The notes below the pieces were generated by a model. That model was not told where the DNA came from. It worked only from the letters and a program-made list of their open reading frames with translations, and did not search any database. DNA of 26,080 nucleotides, from NCBI GenBank assembly GCA_050942875.1, contig JBMNOD010000049.1:1-26080 (forward strand), read 5' to 3'. Origin of the DNA: JAAZAI01 sp050942875. Lineage in GTDB: Bacteria > Verrucomicrobiota > Kiritimatiellia > RFP12 > UBA3636. Both the position numbers and the translations under genes were made by a program. Positions 1 to 9,905 of this stretch are shown piece after piece. Position 1 is the first letter of the stretch; each line of letters begins with the position of its first letter.

Positions 1-27
1 TGTGGTTTACGGTCGTCGTCGTCGCCC

Positions 28-64
28 CGCCCGGGGGGTTCGCGCGAACCCCCGGGGCGCTTTT
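28..64 (+). terminator. Rho-independent terminator of an upstream gene
   Basis: Long GC-rich dyad: positions 28-43 pair with 44-59 with one mismatch (33/54), including a perfect 20-bp palindrome at 34-53, directly followed by TTTT at 61-64. This is the usual form of an intrinsic terminator for a + strand gene lying left of the window. No coding sequence can be assigned confidently to bases 1-27. Confidence 0.7.
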
Positions 65-373
65 CGGTTCTCACCGGAAAGCGCCCTCACTTTAGCATAT
101 TTGGCTGAGACAAGATTATGGTAGGCGGGGCAGGACGCGGAGGTCCTGCCGTACGATAGGGATGGTGGGTGGCGGGGTGGGGACTGGGACGCACCGCGCC
201 GGGGCGCGGGCGAATGCGGTCAAGCAGACGCTTGCCCCTCCCGGCGCATCGCACCAAGGCGCGGGCGAATGGGCGCAGGCGGCGAAACGCGGCGGGGACG
301 CCGCGTCCACTTTGCTTTGGGCGCAGGATGCGGGGCGAGTACGGAGCCTTGCGCTCCCAGAGCGAACTCTTTC
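65..373. other. Gene-free leader region with small repeats
   Basis: No convincing gene here; reading frames crossing it are low-complexity Arg/Pro/Gly/Ala strings. Visible structure: a hairpin at 129-150 (arms GGCAGGAC and GTCCTGCC, loop 137-142), and a 14-bp direct repeat GGCGCGGGCGAATG at 203-216 and 258-271. The reading frame of the downstream hydrolase is open back to 169, but that extension lacks signal-peptide character and lies mostly upstream of the promoter at 374-402. Confidence 0.5.
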
Positions 374-402
374 TTGACAACCCCCGCTTGTCGGCGTATC
401 TT
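374..402 (+). promoter_or_regulatory. Sigma70 promoter of the glycoside hydrolase gene
   Basis: TTGACA at 374-379, a 17-nt spacer, and TATCTT at 397-402. The -35 is perfect and the spacing optimal. Transcription would begin near 409, giving a 5' leader of about 57 nt before the ATG at 466. The same -10 hexamer and spacing recur before the second URO-D-like gene at 14166-14194. Confidence 0.75.
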
Positions 403-465
403 GGGCGACAGTTAAGACAAATCCGCATTGATAGCGATCAACCCCTCAAAACGATATTTGCCGCC

Positions 466-3400
466 ATGAAAACATCAAGCCGATTCGCGCTTCCGCTCGC
501 CCTGTTGTTCCTCGCCTCCACCGCGTCCGCCGCCGTCAAGGAAACGGAGTGGTGCAAAATCGAAACCCCGGACACCGCCACGCCCGGCAAGCCGATCGAG
601 ATCAAAATCACGCTCAAGCCCGGCGTGGCGAAAGAAGGCGACCAGGTGGCGAACCATCTTCATTGGATGAAGAAGGACGGCTTCGGCGGCATGCTGAGCT
701 GGGTGCCGTCCAAAAACGCCAGGGACGGCGCGACCCATGTGTTTCGGCATTCCCCGAAGCTTGACGAGAAGATGTCCACCATTTCGCCGCTGGTGTTCCT
801 CTCCCCCGACGGCGACTACAAGAACCTCACGAAACGGGCCACCGGCGCCTCGATCCGCGTCGTGATGGATCCCGCGGCCGAAGCCGCCGCCGCGGCCGAG
901 GCCGAGCGCATCAGAAGGCCGGAGACGGCGACGTTCAAGAACAGCTCCCTGCGCATTGAAGCGCGCAGCGCCAGCGTCGCCAGCGGCGATGAATTCGAAA
1001 TCGCCGTGCACTACACGCTCGATCCCAGGGACAGCTGGGGGGACGGCACGAAAATCCAGCTCATGCCGCTGGGGCCGTGGATCGACAATCCCGACGGGAA
1101 ATACAGCAAAACCCGCCACCACGTCGGCTACCCGGGCCTTGGCACCCGAAAAGCCGCCGTCACCCCGGGGGAAGGAATCCAAGTCTTCAAGTACAAGCTC
1201 GGAAGGACGTTCAAGTACAACGACATTTCGTGGATGGCGACGTTCATCGGAGGCGATGGGAAAAACTGGCCGTGGAGCGTGCGCGGCGGCGGAATGGAAA
1301 TCCGTCGCACGCTCGACCACTTCGATGTCGTGGTGGAGCGTCCGGGCGGCCTCTTCACCTACGATGAGACGCCGAGCGTCCGCCTCGTGTGGGGCAAGGG
1401 CGCCAAGGCCGGAACCCCGCGCGCCGTCCAATTCACGTTGACCGATTCGGAGGGACGTCCCGCAGGCGCCTTCACGCGCGAGGTGGTCTCGGGCGCTCCC
1501 AAGACGTCCGTCGACATCTCCCTTGGGGACATCCAGGCGCGCGGCGTGATCCTGGTTGAAGCGACGATCGACGGCGTCGCCACGCGCGAGGCCTTCATCG
1601 CGCGAATCCCGGATTTGCCCGCGATCCTCGGCAAGCGCCGGACTCCTTTCGGCGCGACGAACCTCGTCGGCCCCGACGTGTCGGCGATCGCCCGGAAGCT
1701 GGGGCTTTCCTATTGCCGCCATTTCGTGAACTGGAACGAGATCGAACCCCTCCCGGGGCAATGGAATCTTGGCGGCCTCGAAAAGACCATCGACGCGAAC
1801 AACGAGGCCGGCCTGCTCTCGTGGATATGCCTCGTGAAGCCGCCGTCATGGGTCGTGCTTGGCGACATGCATGGCGCGGGGTTCGAGCCCTTCCCTTTCA
1901 AGAAGGACCTCTGGAGGCAGTCCGCCGAAACCCTGGCCAAGAAATTCTCGGGAAGAATCTGGGGCTTCGAATGGCTCAATGAAATCGTGCCCGGCAAGAA
2001 GTCGGCCGATCCGCTGAAAGACTACCTCGCGTTCTGCGACATCGGCACGAAAGCCGTGAAGGCGATCGACCCGTCGTTCAAGATCCAGATGGCCGGGGGA
2101 CTCTGGCCGCGCAACTTCCGCACCGACCTGCTGGCCGCCGGCATCGCCGGGAGCGTCGATGTGCTTCCCGTCCACTACAGCAACCGCGGCGGCATCCGCG
2201 AAGCGCTTCGGGATGCGGAGGGCAGCGGCGCCTCGCACCTCGCCGTGTGGGACAATGAATCGGCCGCCGGTCTTTCCGTCTGGAACATGCCCGCCCTTGA
2301 AGCGCTGACCAACAGCGTCATGCAGTCCAAGTGGGTGCTGCGCAACTGGCCCGGCGAGCTCACCGCGGGCGCGGAAGTCGTCATCTACTTCGGCGGGACT
2401 CCGCAGTCCGCCGGCAACTGGACCTATCTGCTGGACAGAACCACGCCGCGTCCCGTCGCCGCCACGCTCGCGGTGATGTCCGCGAAGATCGGGCTCGCCC
2501 GCCCCGTCGGCACCGCCGCCGTCCATCCCGATGCGATCCTGCACATTTTTGAAAGGGACGGCAAGGGCATCGCCGTGGCGTCGTCCAGCTCCGACAAGTC
2601 CGCCTCGTCGCCCTTGCGCATCGCCGCAGGCGCGACGTCGATTCTCATGACCGACTACCAGGGCAACGAGACGGAGCTGGCCGCCCAGGACGGATTTGTC
2701 TCCGTCAATCTCGCCTCCATGCCGGTGTTCCTCGAAGGCTTCGACCTTGCCACGCTCGCGTCGCTCACGGGCATCGCCGTCGGCAACCAGGACGATGGCG
2801 ACGTGCATCCGAGCCTCACGGCGACGCTTGGCTCCGATGCCGTCATTCCGCTGAAGATCCGGAATCCCCTCGACCAGGCGGTCGCCGGTTCCGTCGCCCT
2901 CGACCTGGGCGGCACGGTGGGGACTCTGCCCGCGCGCGACTTCTCGCTGAAGGCGCGCGAATCGTCCTGGGTGGACATCCCGGTGTCCGCCGCCCAGCTT
3001 GCCGCCGCCGCGGCGGACAAGGCCAGCGCCGTCCTCCGCTGGAAGACGCCTGGCGACATCGCCGTCGTCAAGCCCTTCCGCCTCATGCTGGTGCGGCCCG
3101 AGTCGCTTGGCAACCTCCTCAAGAACGGCGGCATGGAAGCCGTCAAGGGCTCCCGGCCCGCCGACTGGAGCGGCAACGTCGAGAGCGTGGACCTTGCCGC
3201 GCTCGGCGCGGGGCCCGGGTTCCAAGGCCGCGCCATTCGGTTCAGCGGATCGGCAAACGCCGGCTACCAGCATGCCAGCCAAAGCATCAAGCTTCCGGTG
3301 CCGGGCCAGAAGTATCTTTACACGGCCTGGGTCTGGAACGACGACATGCAGGCCGGCAGCAACCTCTCCGTCGACGGCAAGACCTTCCACATCCCCGCCG

Positions 3401-4215
3401 TCTTCGACGCCGGGCAGTCCACGAAATTCTGGCGTCTGCTGACGCACATCCGCGCCACCCCGGCCAACGCCACGTCCATGAGCCTCACGCCCGTCGTCAA
3501 GGGCAGGGGCTGGGCGATGTACGACAACGTCCGGGTGTCGCTCTACGACGGCACCGACTTCGCCACCGAAGCATCGCGCACGACAAGGAAAATCGTCGTT
3601 GACGGTTCGCTCGACGACTGGGATCTTTCCGATCCGATCCCCCTGCTCTGCGACAACCAGATCACGGCGCGGCCCGGCTACCAATGGACGCCTGAAAACC
3701 TCTCGGGCATCGCCAAGACGGCGTGGGACGACAACGCGCTGTATCTCGCCGCCTGGGTGCGCGACGACAAGCATGTCGCCAGCGCCACGGGCGAAGACAC
3801 GACGAAGGGCGACAGCCTCGTCGTGGCGCTGCATCCCGAGAATCGCGCCGACGGCACGGACGCCAAGGCGTTCCAGTGGCATGTCGGCTCCGCGTCGCCC
3901 GGCGGCGGCTCCGGCGTCCACACGCTGTACCGCCCTGCGTCGCACAGCGGCGGCCTGCAGGCCGGGCAGCTCGCCAGGGACTCCTCGGCGTACGAAGTGT
4001 CGATCAAGCGCGACGGCGACTTCACCACCTACGAGCTCCGCATTCCGTGGGCCGAGACCGGGGGCCTCAAGCCCGCCGTCGGCGTGAAGGCGGGGCTTTC
4101 CCTGCAGCTGATCGACAAGGACGATTCGTCGGCCACCGGCGTCATGACCTGGGGCGGCGGCCTGCGCCCTGCGTGGAATCCCTCCGCGTTCGGCGTGCTG
4201 ACGCTGGTGCCATAG
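466..4215 (+). CDS. Secreted multidomain glycoside hydrolase (clan A-like TIM barrel with CBM-like C-terminus)
   Basis: 1249 residues. The start at 466 is chosen because it begins a Sec signal peptide (about residues 1-22, ending ASTASA) and lies just downstream of the promoter at 374-402; no clear Shine-Dalgarno is seen. Residues about 25-390 look like beta-sandwich domains. From about 395 a TIM-barrel glycosidase is suggested by NWNEIEP (422-428), the acid/base-type motif WLNE with E506, and a candidate nucleophile E598 in WDNES; this order resembles GH5/GH39/GH42-type clan A enzymes. About 884-1024, opening with NLLKNGGME, resembles a CBM4/9-type carbohydrate-binding domain. About 1040-1249, opening VDGSLDDWD, resembles a CBM9/DOMON-like domain. 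Substrate is unknown. It converges on the next gene with only 8 bp between stop codons. Hydrolase-like architecture is fairly sure; family number is not. Confidence 0.82.
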   Translation: MKTSSRFALPLALLFLASTASAAVKETEWCKIETPDTATPGKPIEIKITLKPGVAKEGDQVANHLHWMKKDGFGGMLSWVPSKNARDGATHVFRHSPKLDEKMSTISPLVFLSPDGDYKNLTKRATGASIRVVMDPAAEAAAAAEAERIRRPETATFKNSSLRIEARSASVASGDEFEIAVHYTLDPRDSWGDGTKIQLMPLGPWIDNPDGKYSKTRHHVGYPGLGTRKAAVTPGEGIQVFKYKLGRTFKYNDISWMATFIGGDGKNWPWSVRGGGMEIRRTLDHFDVVVERPGGLFTYDETPSVRLVWGKGAKAGTPRAVQFTLTDSEGRPAGAFTREVVSGAPKTSVDISLGDIQARGVILVEATIDGVATREAFIARIPDLPAILGKRRTPFGATNLVGPDVSAIARKLGLSYCRHFVNWNEIEPLPGQWNLGGLEKTIDANNEAGLLSWICLVKPPSWVVLGDMHGAGFEPFPFKKDLWRQSAETLAKKFSGRIWGFEWLNEIVPGKKSADPLKDYLAFCDIGTKAVKAIDPSFKIQMAGGLWPRNFRTDLLAAGIAGSVDVLPVHYSNRGGIREALRDAEGSGASHLAVWDNESAAGLSVWNMPALEALTNSVMQSKWVLRNWPGELTAGAEVVIYFGGTPQSAGNWTYLLDRTTPRPVAATLAVMSAKIGLARPVGTAAVHPDAILHIFERDGKGIAVASSSSDKSASSPLRIAAGATSILMTDYQGNETELAAQDGFVSVNLASMPVFLEGFDLATLASLTGIAVGNQDDGDVHPSLTATLGSDAVIPLKIRNPLDQAVAGSVALDLGGTVGTLPARDFSLKARESSWVDIPVSAAQLAAAAADKASAVLRWKTPGDIAVVKPFRLMLVRPESLGNLLKNGGMEAVKGSRPADWSGNVESVDLAALGAGPGFQGRAIRFSGSANAGYQHASQSIKLPVPGQKYLYTAWVWNDDMQAGSNLSVDGKTFHIPAVFDAGQSTKFWRLLTHIRATPANATSMSLTPVVKGRGWAMYDNVRVSLYDGTDFATEASRTTRKIVVDGSLDDWDLSDPIPLLCDNQITARPGYQWTPENLSGIAKTAWDDNALYLAAWVRDDKHVASATGEDTTKGDSLVVALHPENRADGTDAKAFQWHVGSASPGGGSGVHTLYRPASHSGGLQAGQLARDSSAYEVSIKRDGDFTTYELRIPWAETGGLKPAVGVKAGLSLQLIDKDDSSATGVMTWGGGLRPAWNPSAFGVLTLVP

Positions 4216-4223
4216 CCTTTAGA

Positions 4224-7200
4224 TCATGGTTTCGCGAGAAACGCGTGGAGTTCCATCGGGCCGGAGGCCACGTCAAACGACAGCGTGTCGCCGGTCGCCT
4301 TGGCCGGGACCGCTTCCCCCGTCACCAAGTCCATGATTGTCGATCCGGTCCTGGCGGGCAGCTTGACGGTGAGTTTCCTGCCGGCATGTCCTTTGTAGGC
4401 GACGCCGACATAGGTTCCGTTTGCCGAGGGGTAGAGGCGCACCTTGAGGTCGGCGTCGCCCTGGTCCGCAACGGCGCCCGGAATCGCGGGCAGCGCGAGA
4501 AACGCCTGCGCGAACCGGCGATGGGCGTCGGCGAAGCCGCGTCCATACGTGTAGACCGTGTAGTTCAGCGTCCGGGCGTCGCCGTGGAAATACGGGAGCA
4601 GCTCGAGCGCCATGCTGAACGCGGGGCCGGCGGGGGTGGTCATGTTGCCTTCGTACTTCGGATTGATGGATCGCGCGCCGATTTCGTCGTAGGGAACCGC
4701 GTTGGCCACCGCGAGGCCGTCGGCGGTTTGGAAGTAGTTCAGGTAGTCGGGCTCGTTCGCGTAGCAGAGGTAGTTTGCCGGGGCGAAGAGCTGGACGCCC
4801 TTGATGTCCTTGTAGAGGCCGGGGCGGATGCCGTAGTCGGCGCGGTTGACGGTGCCGAAGTTGCCTGAGCGCATCACGTCGATGTAGTCGGCCGCCGTGA
4901 GCGTCTTGCGTTCGGCTTCGTCCCTTTCGTACACCGCGCGCGCGCCGCCGGGGCCGGGGTTGACGAGCTGCTTGTTGAAGGCCCATGCGGTGTTGGCCGG
5001 GAGGATGAGCCCGAACTTGTCGCCGTCCCAGTTGTAGTAGTAGAGCGTCATGTCGGCGCGGTAGCTCTTCAGCAGCTCGGAGAGCCTGGCGTGGAAGGCC
5101 GCCCGTTTTTTGTGCCACCAGCCGTCGTATTGCGCTTTGCCTTCGCCTGCGGCCCATGCGGCCCACTGCGCCTCTCTTCCGGGGGGGAGGGGCGTGCCGG
5201 TTTCCCTGGCGAACAATTCGAGGTCGGCCTTGCCGTAGCTGATGCGCATGCGGTCGCAGCGGATGCGCCAGAGCACGCCCGTCAACTGGGGGTTGTCCTT
5301 GGCGTAGGGCTTGACGAGGTGGTCCATGAACGTCTTCAGGTCGTCCCACGTCAGCGGATTCAGCAGGTTGGCGCACCAGGGCGCGAAGCGGTTGGGCTTC
5401 GCCAATTCGCCGGTGACTTCAATGGCGCGGGCTTCGACGGGCAGATCCTGCGAGCCGCCCCATTCGATGCGCGGGATGTAGTCGATGCCGTGGCGTTTCG
5501 TCGCCTCGAGGTAGCGGACGTGCTGCGACTTGCCGCCGGGGCAGGGCGACTGGGCGTTTTCGCCGCTGGCGGGGTCGTAGGCTTTGCGGGCCCAGTAGTC
5601 GCGCGCGTCGATGGCCATGGACTCGTAGCCGTTGAGCGGTTCGCCGTAGTTGGCGAAGAACCACTTGAGAATCACGGGGGAGATGGCGTTGTAGCCCATC
5701 AGCTTCGCGTAGCGCACGAGGTCGGCGGGATCGTGGTCCGGCTGCCGCTCCCAGTCGAAGGACAGCACGCGGCTTGGAAGGCCCTTCGGCTTCCGGATGA
5801 CCGGCGCGTTTTTCTCGGGGTCGATTTCGTAGAGCTTGATTCGCGCCACGGCGGGGCCGCCCTCCCACAGGGCGTAGTACATGTTCGGCTTGATCTTGTT
5901 CATGAAGTAGACCCAGAAGCCGTTTTTGGCCGAGGCGCTGCCGGTGCCGCCGGTGCCGACCGTCTGGTCGTCGAGGGGGACGATGACGTCGTACCACTGC
6001 CATGTCCGGCTCAGCGGCCAGTTGTCGTAGACGCCGTCGGCGCCCGTGCCGTTCCGCCATCCCACGTCCATGTAGTTCTGCCCCGTCTGGATTTCGATCG
6101 GCGCGAAGCGAGGCTTGTCCTCGGGGTATTCGATGCGGAGCAGGTATGTCGCATGGGGCTTGAGGCTTCCGCGTCCGATCCGGTAGGCGAACCAGCCCAT
6201 GTCGAGGCTTTCGCGCGCCTTTTTGCCGAGGATTTCGGAGACCTTCACGTTGACGGGGACGCCCGGGGTGAAGTGCGAGGCCGCATGGTCGAACGCGCTT
6301 TCCAGGTAGGGGTGCATTTCGTCGGCCAGGGAGGTCGAGCAGTCGATTTCGTCGATCAGCTTCAGCCGGCCGTAGGGCGTGTCCTCGAGCGTCGTCGGCA
6401 GCGGAGGCAGCGCGGTGTCGTCGCGCCTGGCGAAGTTGAGCTGATCGAGGTCGCGTTGGCCCGAGTAGATCGGCTTGCCGTCGGCGCCCGCGATGGTGAG
6501 GGTGGCTTTGATTCTTCCGCGCAGGTAGATCGTCTGCGCCGTCTTGCCGTCGATGGGCGCCACGGCCTGGACGACGCCGTCCCCGGCGGGCAGGAGCGGG
6601 GATTCGCCCGAGAGAAACGAGCCGCCGAGAATGTCGCTGAACTGGTACTGGAGCCGCGCGCCCGCAGCCTGCGCCACGTCGGCGGGGAAGGGGAAGACGA
6701 TTTCGAACGGCTTTCCGCGCTGCGCGTCGCTGAGGTCGTAGAGACGGTACGGAACGGCTTGCCCGCCCGGATCGCGCATGGCGATCTGGTAGGGATCGAA
6801 CGTCGCCGTCAGCAGGCCTTTGGCGAGGCCGCTTTTCGCGCCGATGAAGGTGATGTCGCCGCCCCAGATTCTGACGGCGATCGTGTTTTCGGCGCCGTAG
6901 CGGATCAGGGAGGGGGGGATCGAGTAGGTGCGCGGGATCATGTTCCTGTACTTGTATTCGCTGCTGATGCCGCCGATGCGCACGCCGTTGAACCACGTGT
7001 CGTCGTCGGAGGGGATCTCCGCCAGATCCAGCGTCATCGGGATGCCCTCGCATGCCTTGGGGACGACGATTTTCTGCCGGTACCAGCCCCATCCATAATG
7101 GTCGATCCCCTGTTGCTGCCAGCTTTGCCCCGACTTGAGGGTCTTCCACTTTGAATCGTCGAAGGCGTCGGAATGCCATTTTTCCTGAATCCCCGTCTCG

Positions 7201-7880
7201 CCGGAATCGGTGTTGAAGCGCCAGTCGCCGTTGACGCTGATTTTGACCTGGTGCGACGCCCAGGACAGGTCGTTCAGCAATGTGCCGTCGACGCCGATGT
7301 CCTTGATCGACACCACGGCGCCCTTTTCCGCCGAGGCGACCCGCACGCCGACGCCGGCGGTGTTCGCGAAATTCCTCAATTTGAATGCGGCGACCGGGAG
7401 CGTGACGCGGCGCCAGGCGCCGGGTTCGGCGGCAAAGCCGGCGCTGTACGTGCCGGCGGTCTTGCCGCGGTGGAGCAGGTGGAACGTCATCGTCGCCGGT
7501 CGGGAGCTTTTGCAGAGAAACGACACGTAGCTCGCGTTGTTCCTCGCCCAGACATTGCCGTTGGCGGGGCCGTCGCCCGGCAGCAGGATGCGGACCGTGG
7601 TCCGGGCGGGCTCGCAGAAGTCGGTCGCGATTTCGAGCACGCTTTCGCCGCCGTCGGTCACGATGGCGAACGCCTTGTCTTCGTTGCCGGCGAGCGGAAG
7701 CTCGGCGTTCCACCGCGCGGCGTTTTCGCCGGAGAGGAAGGCGATCTCCGGTGGCGTCACCTTGGTGGCCCTGATTTGCCGGGCTGGCACCTTGAGGTCG
7801 GCGCCAAAGGGCGCGAGCGCGCAGACCAGTCCGGGGAGCAGGGCGAGGCAGGGTGCGAGAAAGATGGATTTCGGGCTCAT
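4224..7880 (-). CDS. Large secreted hydrolase-like protein with GH2-type galactose-binding domain
   Basis: 1218 residues, last gene of the 13.9-4.2 kb minus-strand operon, 31 bp after the preceding gene. Signal peptide about residues 1-22. Residues about 90-200 look like a CBM11-type beta-sandwich. Residues about 212-360 carry the pattern of the GH2/sialate-esterase sugar-binding (galactose-binding-like) domain: GDWRF, YGWGWYRQK, DTWFNGVRIG, ENTIAVRIWGG. Residues about 500-690 form further beta-rich sequence. From about 700 (SFDWERQPDHDPADLVRY, then YIPRIEWGG and LYYYNWDGD) the sequence reads like a TIM barrel, closing with a beta-sandwich at about 1140-1218. I cannot assign a glycosidase family or confident catalytic residues. 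Likely an extracellular or periplasmic glycan-active protein; catalysis is inferred from architecture and neighbours. Confidence 0.78.
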   Translation of the reverse strand: MSPKSIFLAPCLALLPGLVCALAPFGADLKVPARQIRATKVTPPEIAFLSGENAARWNAELPLAGNEDKAFAIVTDGGESVLEIATDFCEPARTTVRILLPGDGPANGNVWARNNASYVSFLCKSSRPATMTFHLLHRGKTAGTYSAGFAAEPGAWRRVTLPVAAFKLRNFANTAGVGVRVASAEKGAVVSIKDIGVDGTLLNDLSWASHQVKISVNGDWRFNTDSGETGIQEKWHSDAFDDSKWKTLKSGQSWQQQGIDHYGWGWYRQKIVVPKACEGIPMTLDLAEIPSDDDTWFNGVRIGGISSEYKYRNMIPRTYSIPPSLIRYGAENTIAVRIWGGDITFIGAKSGLAKGLLTATFDPYQIAMRDPGGQAVPYRLYDLSDAQRGKPFEIVFPFPADVAQAAGARLQYQFSDILGGSFLSGESPLLPAGDGVVQAVAPIDGKTAQTIYLRGRIKATLTIAGADGKPIYSGQRDLDQLNFARRDDTALPPLPTTLEDTPYGRLKLIDEIDCSTSLADEMHPYLESAFDHAASHFTPGVPVNVKVSEILGKKARESLDMGWFAYRIGRGSLKPHATYLLRIEYPEDKPRFAPIEIQTGQNYMDVGWRNGTGADGVYDNWPLSRTWQWYDVIVPLDDQTVGTGGTGSASAKNGFWVYFMNKIKPNMYYALWEGGPAVARIKLYEIDPEKNAPVIRKPKGLPSRVLSFDWERQPDHDPADLVRYAKLMGYNAISPVILKWFFANYGEPLNGYESMAIDARDYWARKAYDPASGENAQSPCPGGKSQHVRYLEATKRHGIDYIPRIEWGGSQDLPVEARAIEVTGELAKPNRFAPWCANLLNPLTWDDLKTFMDHLVKPYAKDNPQLTGVLWRIRCDRMRISYGKADLELFARETGTPLPPGREAQWAAWAAGEGKAQYDGWWHKKRAAFHARLSELLKSYRADMTLYYYNWDGDKFGLILPANTAWAFNKQLVNPGPGGARAVYERDEAERKTLTAADYIDVMRSGNFGTVNRADYGIRPGLYKDIKGVQLFAPANYLCYANEPDYLNYFQTADGLAVANAVPYDEIGARSINPKYEGNMTTPAGPAFSMALELLPYFHGDARTLNYTVYTYGRGFADAHRRFAQAFLALPAIPGAVADQGDADLKVRLYPSANGTYVGVAYKGHAGRKLTVKLPARTGSTIMDLVTGEAVPAKATGDTLSFDVASGPMELHAFLAKP

Positions 7881-7911
7881 GATTCAGGTTTCCAGGGGGT
7901 TGGAGCGTCCT

Positions 7912-9876
7912 TCACTCGTCGGTGGCGGCGGGCGGCTCGACGAGGGACAACAGCGCGTAGGCGGTGGCGACGACTTTCGGGTTGAAGCTGTGGAAGCGCC
8001 GGATCGTCAGGTGCTTCTTTTCGGCGTGCTCCCCAAAAGGGACATGGGCGTCCGCGAGCTTGAAGGGCGGCGCGCCGGCGGGGATGCCATGGCGCGCCGG
8101 CAGGCTGGCGATGCGCTCGCGCAGGCTTGACGGGAGGAAGTTCAGCCTGTTGGGTTTGCCGCCCCAGGAACCGTCCTTGTTTTGATCTTCGATCAGGAAT
8201 TCGGTGATGCGTTCGCGGGCGCGGAGGTCGTATTCGGGGTTGCCGAGGTCGGGGACTTCGCTTAAAAAGAAGCAGAAGTCGTAGGGGGCGACCTGTCCGC
8301 CCCTCACCGTCTTGAAGCCGGCGTCCAGCGCGGACTTGACGACGGCGTTGCCCGCGATGATGCTGCGGGCGAATTTGCCGAGGCCGCGCATGCCGTAGGC
8401 CTTTTCACAGCACGTGAAGACGGAGTAGCCCTGGGCGGTGCTTGTCTCTGTGAACGGAGACGCGAGCGGTTTGAACGACGCCGGATCCGCCGGGACTCCC
8501 GGGAGGTCCTTCATGCCGTCGAAATCCTTGACCGGCTGGTGGATGTTGAGTTCGCTCCAGGCTCCCTGGCGCTGCTGGTCGACAATGGCCGCGATCGCGT
8601 TCTGGAGCACGGCTGCGGCGGTCTTGGGGGGAGCCAGCGGCGCGCCTTTGTCGTCGTTCGGCCGCCACGTTCTTTGGGGCAGCAGCTTCTTCTCGATTGC
8701 GACGCGAAGCCCGAACATGGCGATGGCCGTGCTTTCCATGTCCGCGGCCGTCTGGTTGACGAGGTAGCTTGGGTGCCCGGGCACCGTGATGGGGGTCGCG
8801 ATGCCGTCGTCGTCCCGCAGGGTCAGCACGATTCGGTCTTCATAGGCGGCCGATCCCAGCATGCTGACGCGTTTGAACAGTTTGGCGAACGTGCGGAGCG
8901 CATCGAGCGCCGCCTGCATTCTGCCCTCGTGGCTTGAGCGCTTCTTTTCGTCGTATTTCGCCTTTGCCGCGAGATAGAACTTGCTGTAGTCGTTCTGCTT
9001 CTTCAGCATGGCCGCCAGCAGGCTTGTGTTGACGCAGACGGGTCCCCAAAGCCCGGCCGCCGGGCCGTCCGCGATTTGCCCGTCGAGCAATTTGTCCGCC
9101 ATGTTCCTGGCCATGTCCTGGTAGATCGGCTGGTCGATCTCCGAAAACGCGGCGATCGACCAGGCCAGGTCCCAGGTCAGATCGGGGAGGCCGTATTGCT
9201 CGTAGAGGTTGAGCAGTTCGTCCGCCGGATTGCGGACGATGGGATCGGCCGGATCCATGCCGGCCTTGATCAACGCGTAGATCGCCATGGCGTTTTGCCC
9301 GAAGAGGAACGCCCGCCATTCATCGGGGCCTCCGGCGCCGTACTTCGGCACCTTGGTTGTCTTCTCGATGTCGCCGTTTCGATCCCGCACATGGTGTTCT
9401 TCCTTTTTGGTGCCGACCCGCTTCTGGACCTTGACCTTTTTGCGAATCCTGGCGGCGTTGACCGAATCGCCGACCTTGACGTCGCGGAAGACTTCGACGG
9501 TCTCGTACACGGGGACGTCGACGACCTTTTTTGAATAACGGAGTGTCTTTTCCTCCCAGCCGACGACGATGCGGCTGCGGACCGGCGGCGCGAAAAACCC
9601 CGAGGCGTCATTGGTGGCCAGTTGCGTCAGGTAGGCAACGCCCTTCGCTTTTGCGTCCGCAACTTCCGTTGTGTCGCCCTCGGCGTCCTCAAGCGGCGTC
9701 GCTGCGGGGGACGTTTGCTCGGCGGGAGGCTCGGCGGGGCTTTCCGGCGCGGTCGACGGCGCTTCGGGTTCGTCGTCGAAAGCCAGCGTGGGCAAGACGT
9801 CTGAAGCCCGGACGGGGCCGGCGAGGAGGAGCGCAGCGGAAAGCACGGCGGAGATGATGTGTGTGGAGTTGTGCAT
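7912..9876 (-). CDS. Secreted protein with prenyltransferase/terpene-cyclase-like alpha/alpha-toroid repeats
   Basis: 654 residues. ATG at 9876 follows a good Shine-Dalgarno (AGGAAAC). Signal peptide about 1-24, then an acidic Pro/Ala/Glu-rich linker (about 33-72). Helical segments from about 75 onward include a QW-like motif, QNKDGSWGG, at 565-573, as in squalene-hopene-cyclase/prenyltransferase-fold repeats. A basic Val/Lys-rich insert occupies about 100-180. In PVC bacteria such folds often occur in secreted proteins that are not terpene enzymes, and I see no cyclase DxDD motif, so a binding or structural role, or an alpha/alpha-barrel polysaccharide-lyase-like activity, is as likely as isoprenoid chemistry. 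It lies 29 bp after the URO-D-like gene and 31 bp before the 1218-residue protein gene. Confidence 0.75.
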   Translation of the reverse strand: MHNSTHIISAVLSAALLLAGPVRASDVLPTLAFDDEPEAPSTAPESPAEPPAEQTSPAATPLEDAEGDTTEVADAKAKGVAYLTQLATNDASGFFAPPVRSRIVVGWEEKTLRYSKKVVDVPVYETVEVFRDVKVGDSVNAARIRKKVKVQKRVGTKKEEHHVRDRNGDIEKTTKVPKYGAGGPDEWRAFLFGQNAMAIYALIKAGMDPADPIVRNPADELLNLYEQYGLPDLTWDLAWSIAAFSEIDQPIYQDMARNMADKLLDGQIADGPAAGLWGPVCVNTSLLAAMLKKQNDYSKFYLAAKAKYDEKKRSSHEGRMQAALDALRTFAKLFKRVSMLGSAAYEDRIVLTLRDDDGIATPITVPGHPSYLVNQTAADMESTAIAMFGLRVAIEKKLLPQRTWRPNDDKGAPLAPPKTAAAVLQNAIAAIVDQQRQGAWSELNIHQPVKDFDGMKDLPGVPADPASFKPLASPFTETSTAQGYSVFTCCEKAYGMRGLGKFARSIIAGNAVVKSALDAGFKTVRGGQVAPYDFCFFLSEVPDLGNPEYDLRARERITEFLIEDQNKDGSWGGKPNRLNFLPSSLRERIASLPARHGIPAGAPPFKLADAHVPFGEHAEKKHLTIRRFHSFNPKVVATAYALLSLVEPPAATDE

Positions 9877-9905
9877 TTGTTTCCTGTTTCGGTAGAACGG
9901 CCGTC

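Noticed and set aside
249..267. 19-mer TCGCACCAAGGCGCGGGCG also present at 16249-16267
   Set aside because: The second copy is inside the GT2 coding sequence at conserved-looking codons; in GC-rich DNA this is probably coincidence.
169..465. 99-codon upstream extension of the glycoside hydrolase
   Set aside because: Arg/Gly-rich, lies mostly before the promoter at 374-402, and would bury the signal peptide.
4400..7154. Long plus-strand frames opposite the 1218-residue gene, and similar long antisense frames elsewhere
   Set aside because: Antisense shadows in GC-rich DNA; Arg/Gly/Ala/Val-biased with no recognisable motif, while the other strand has signal peptide and domain motifs.
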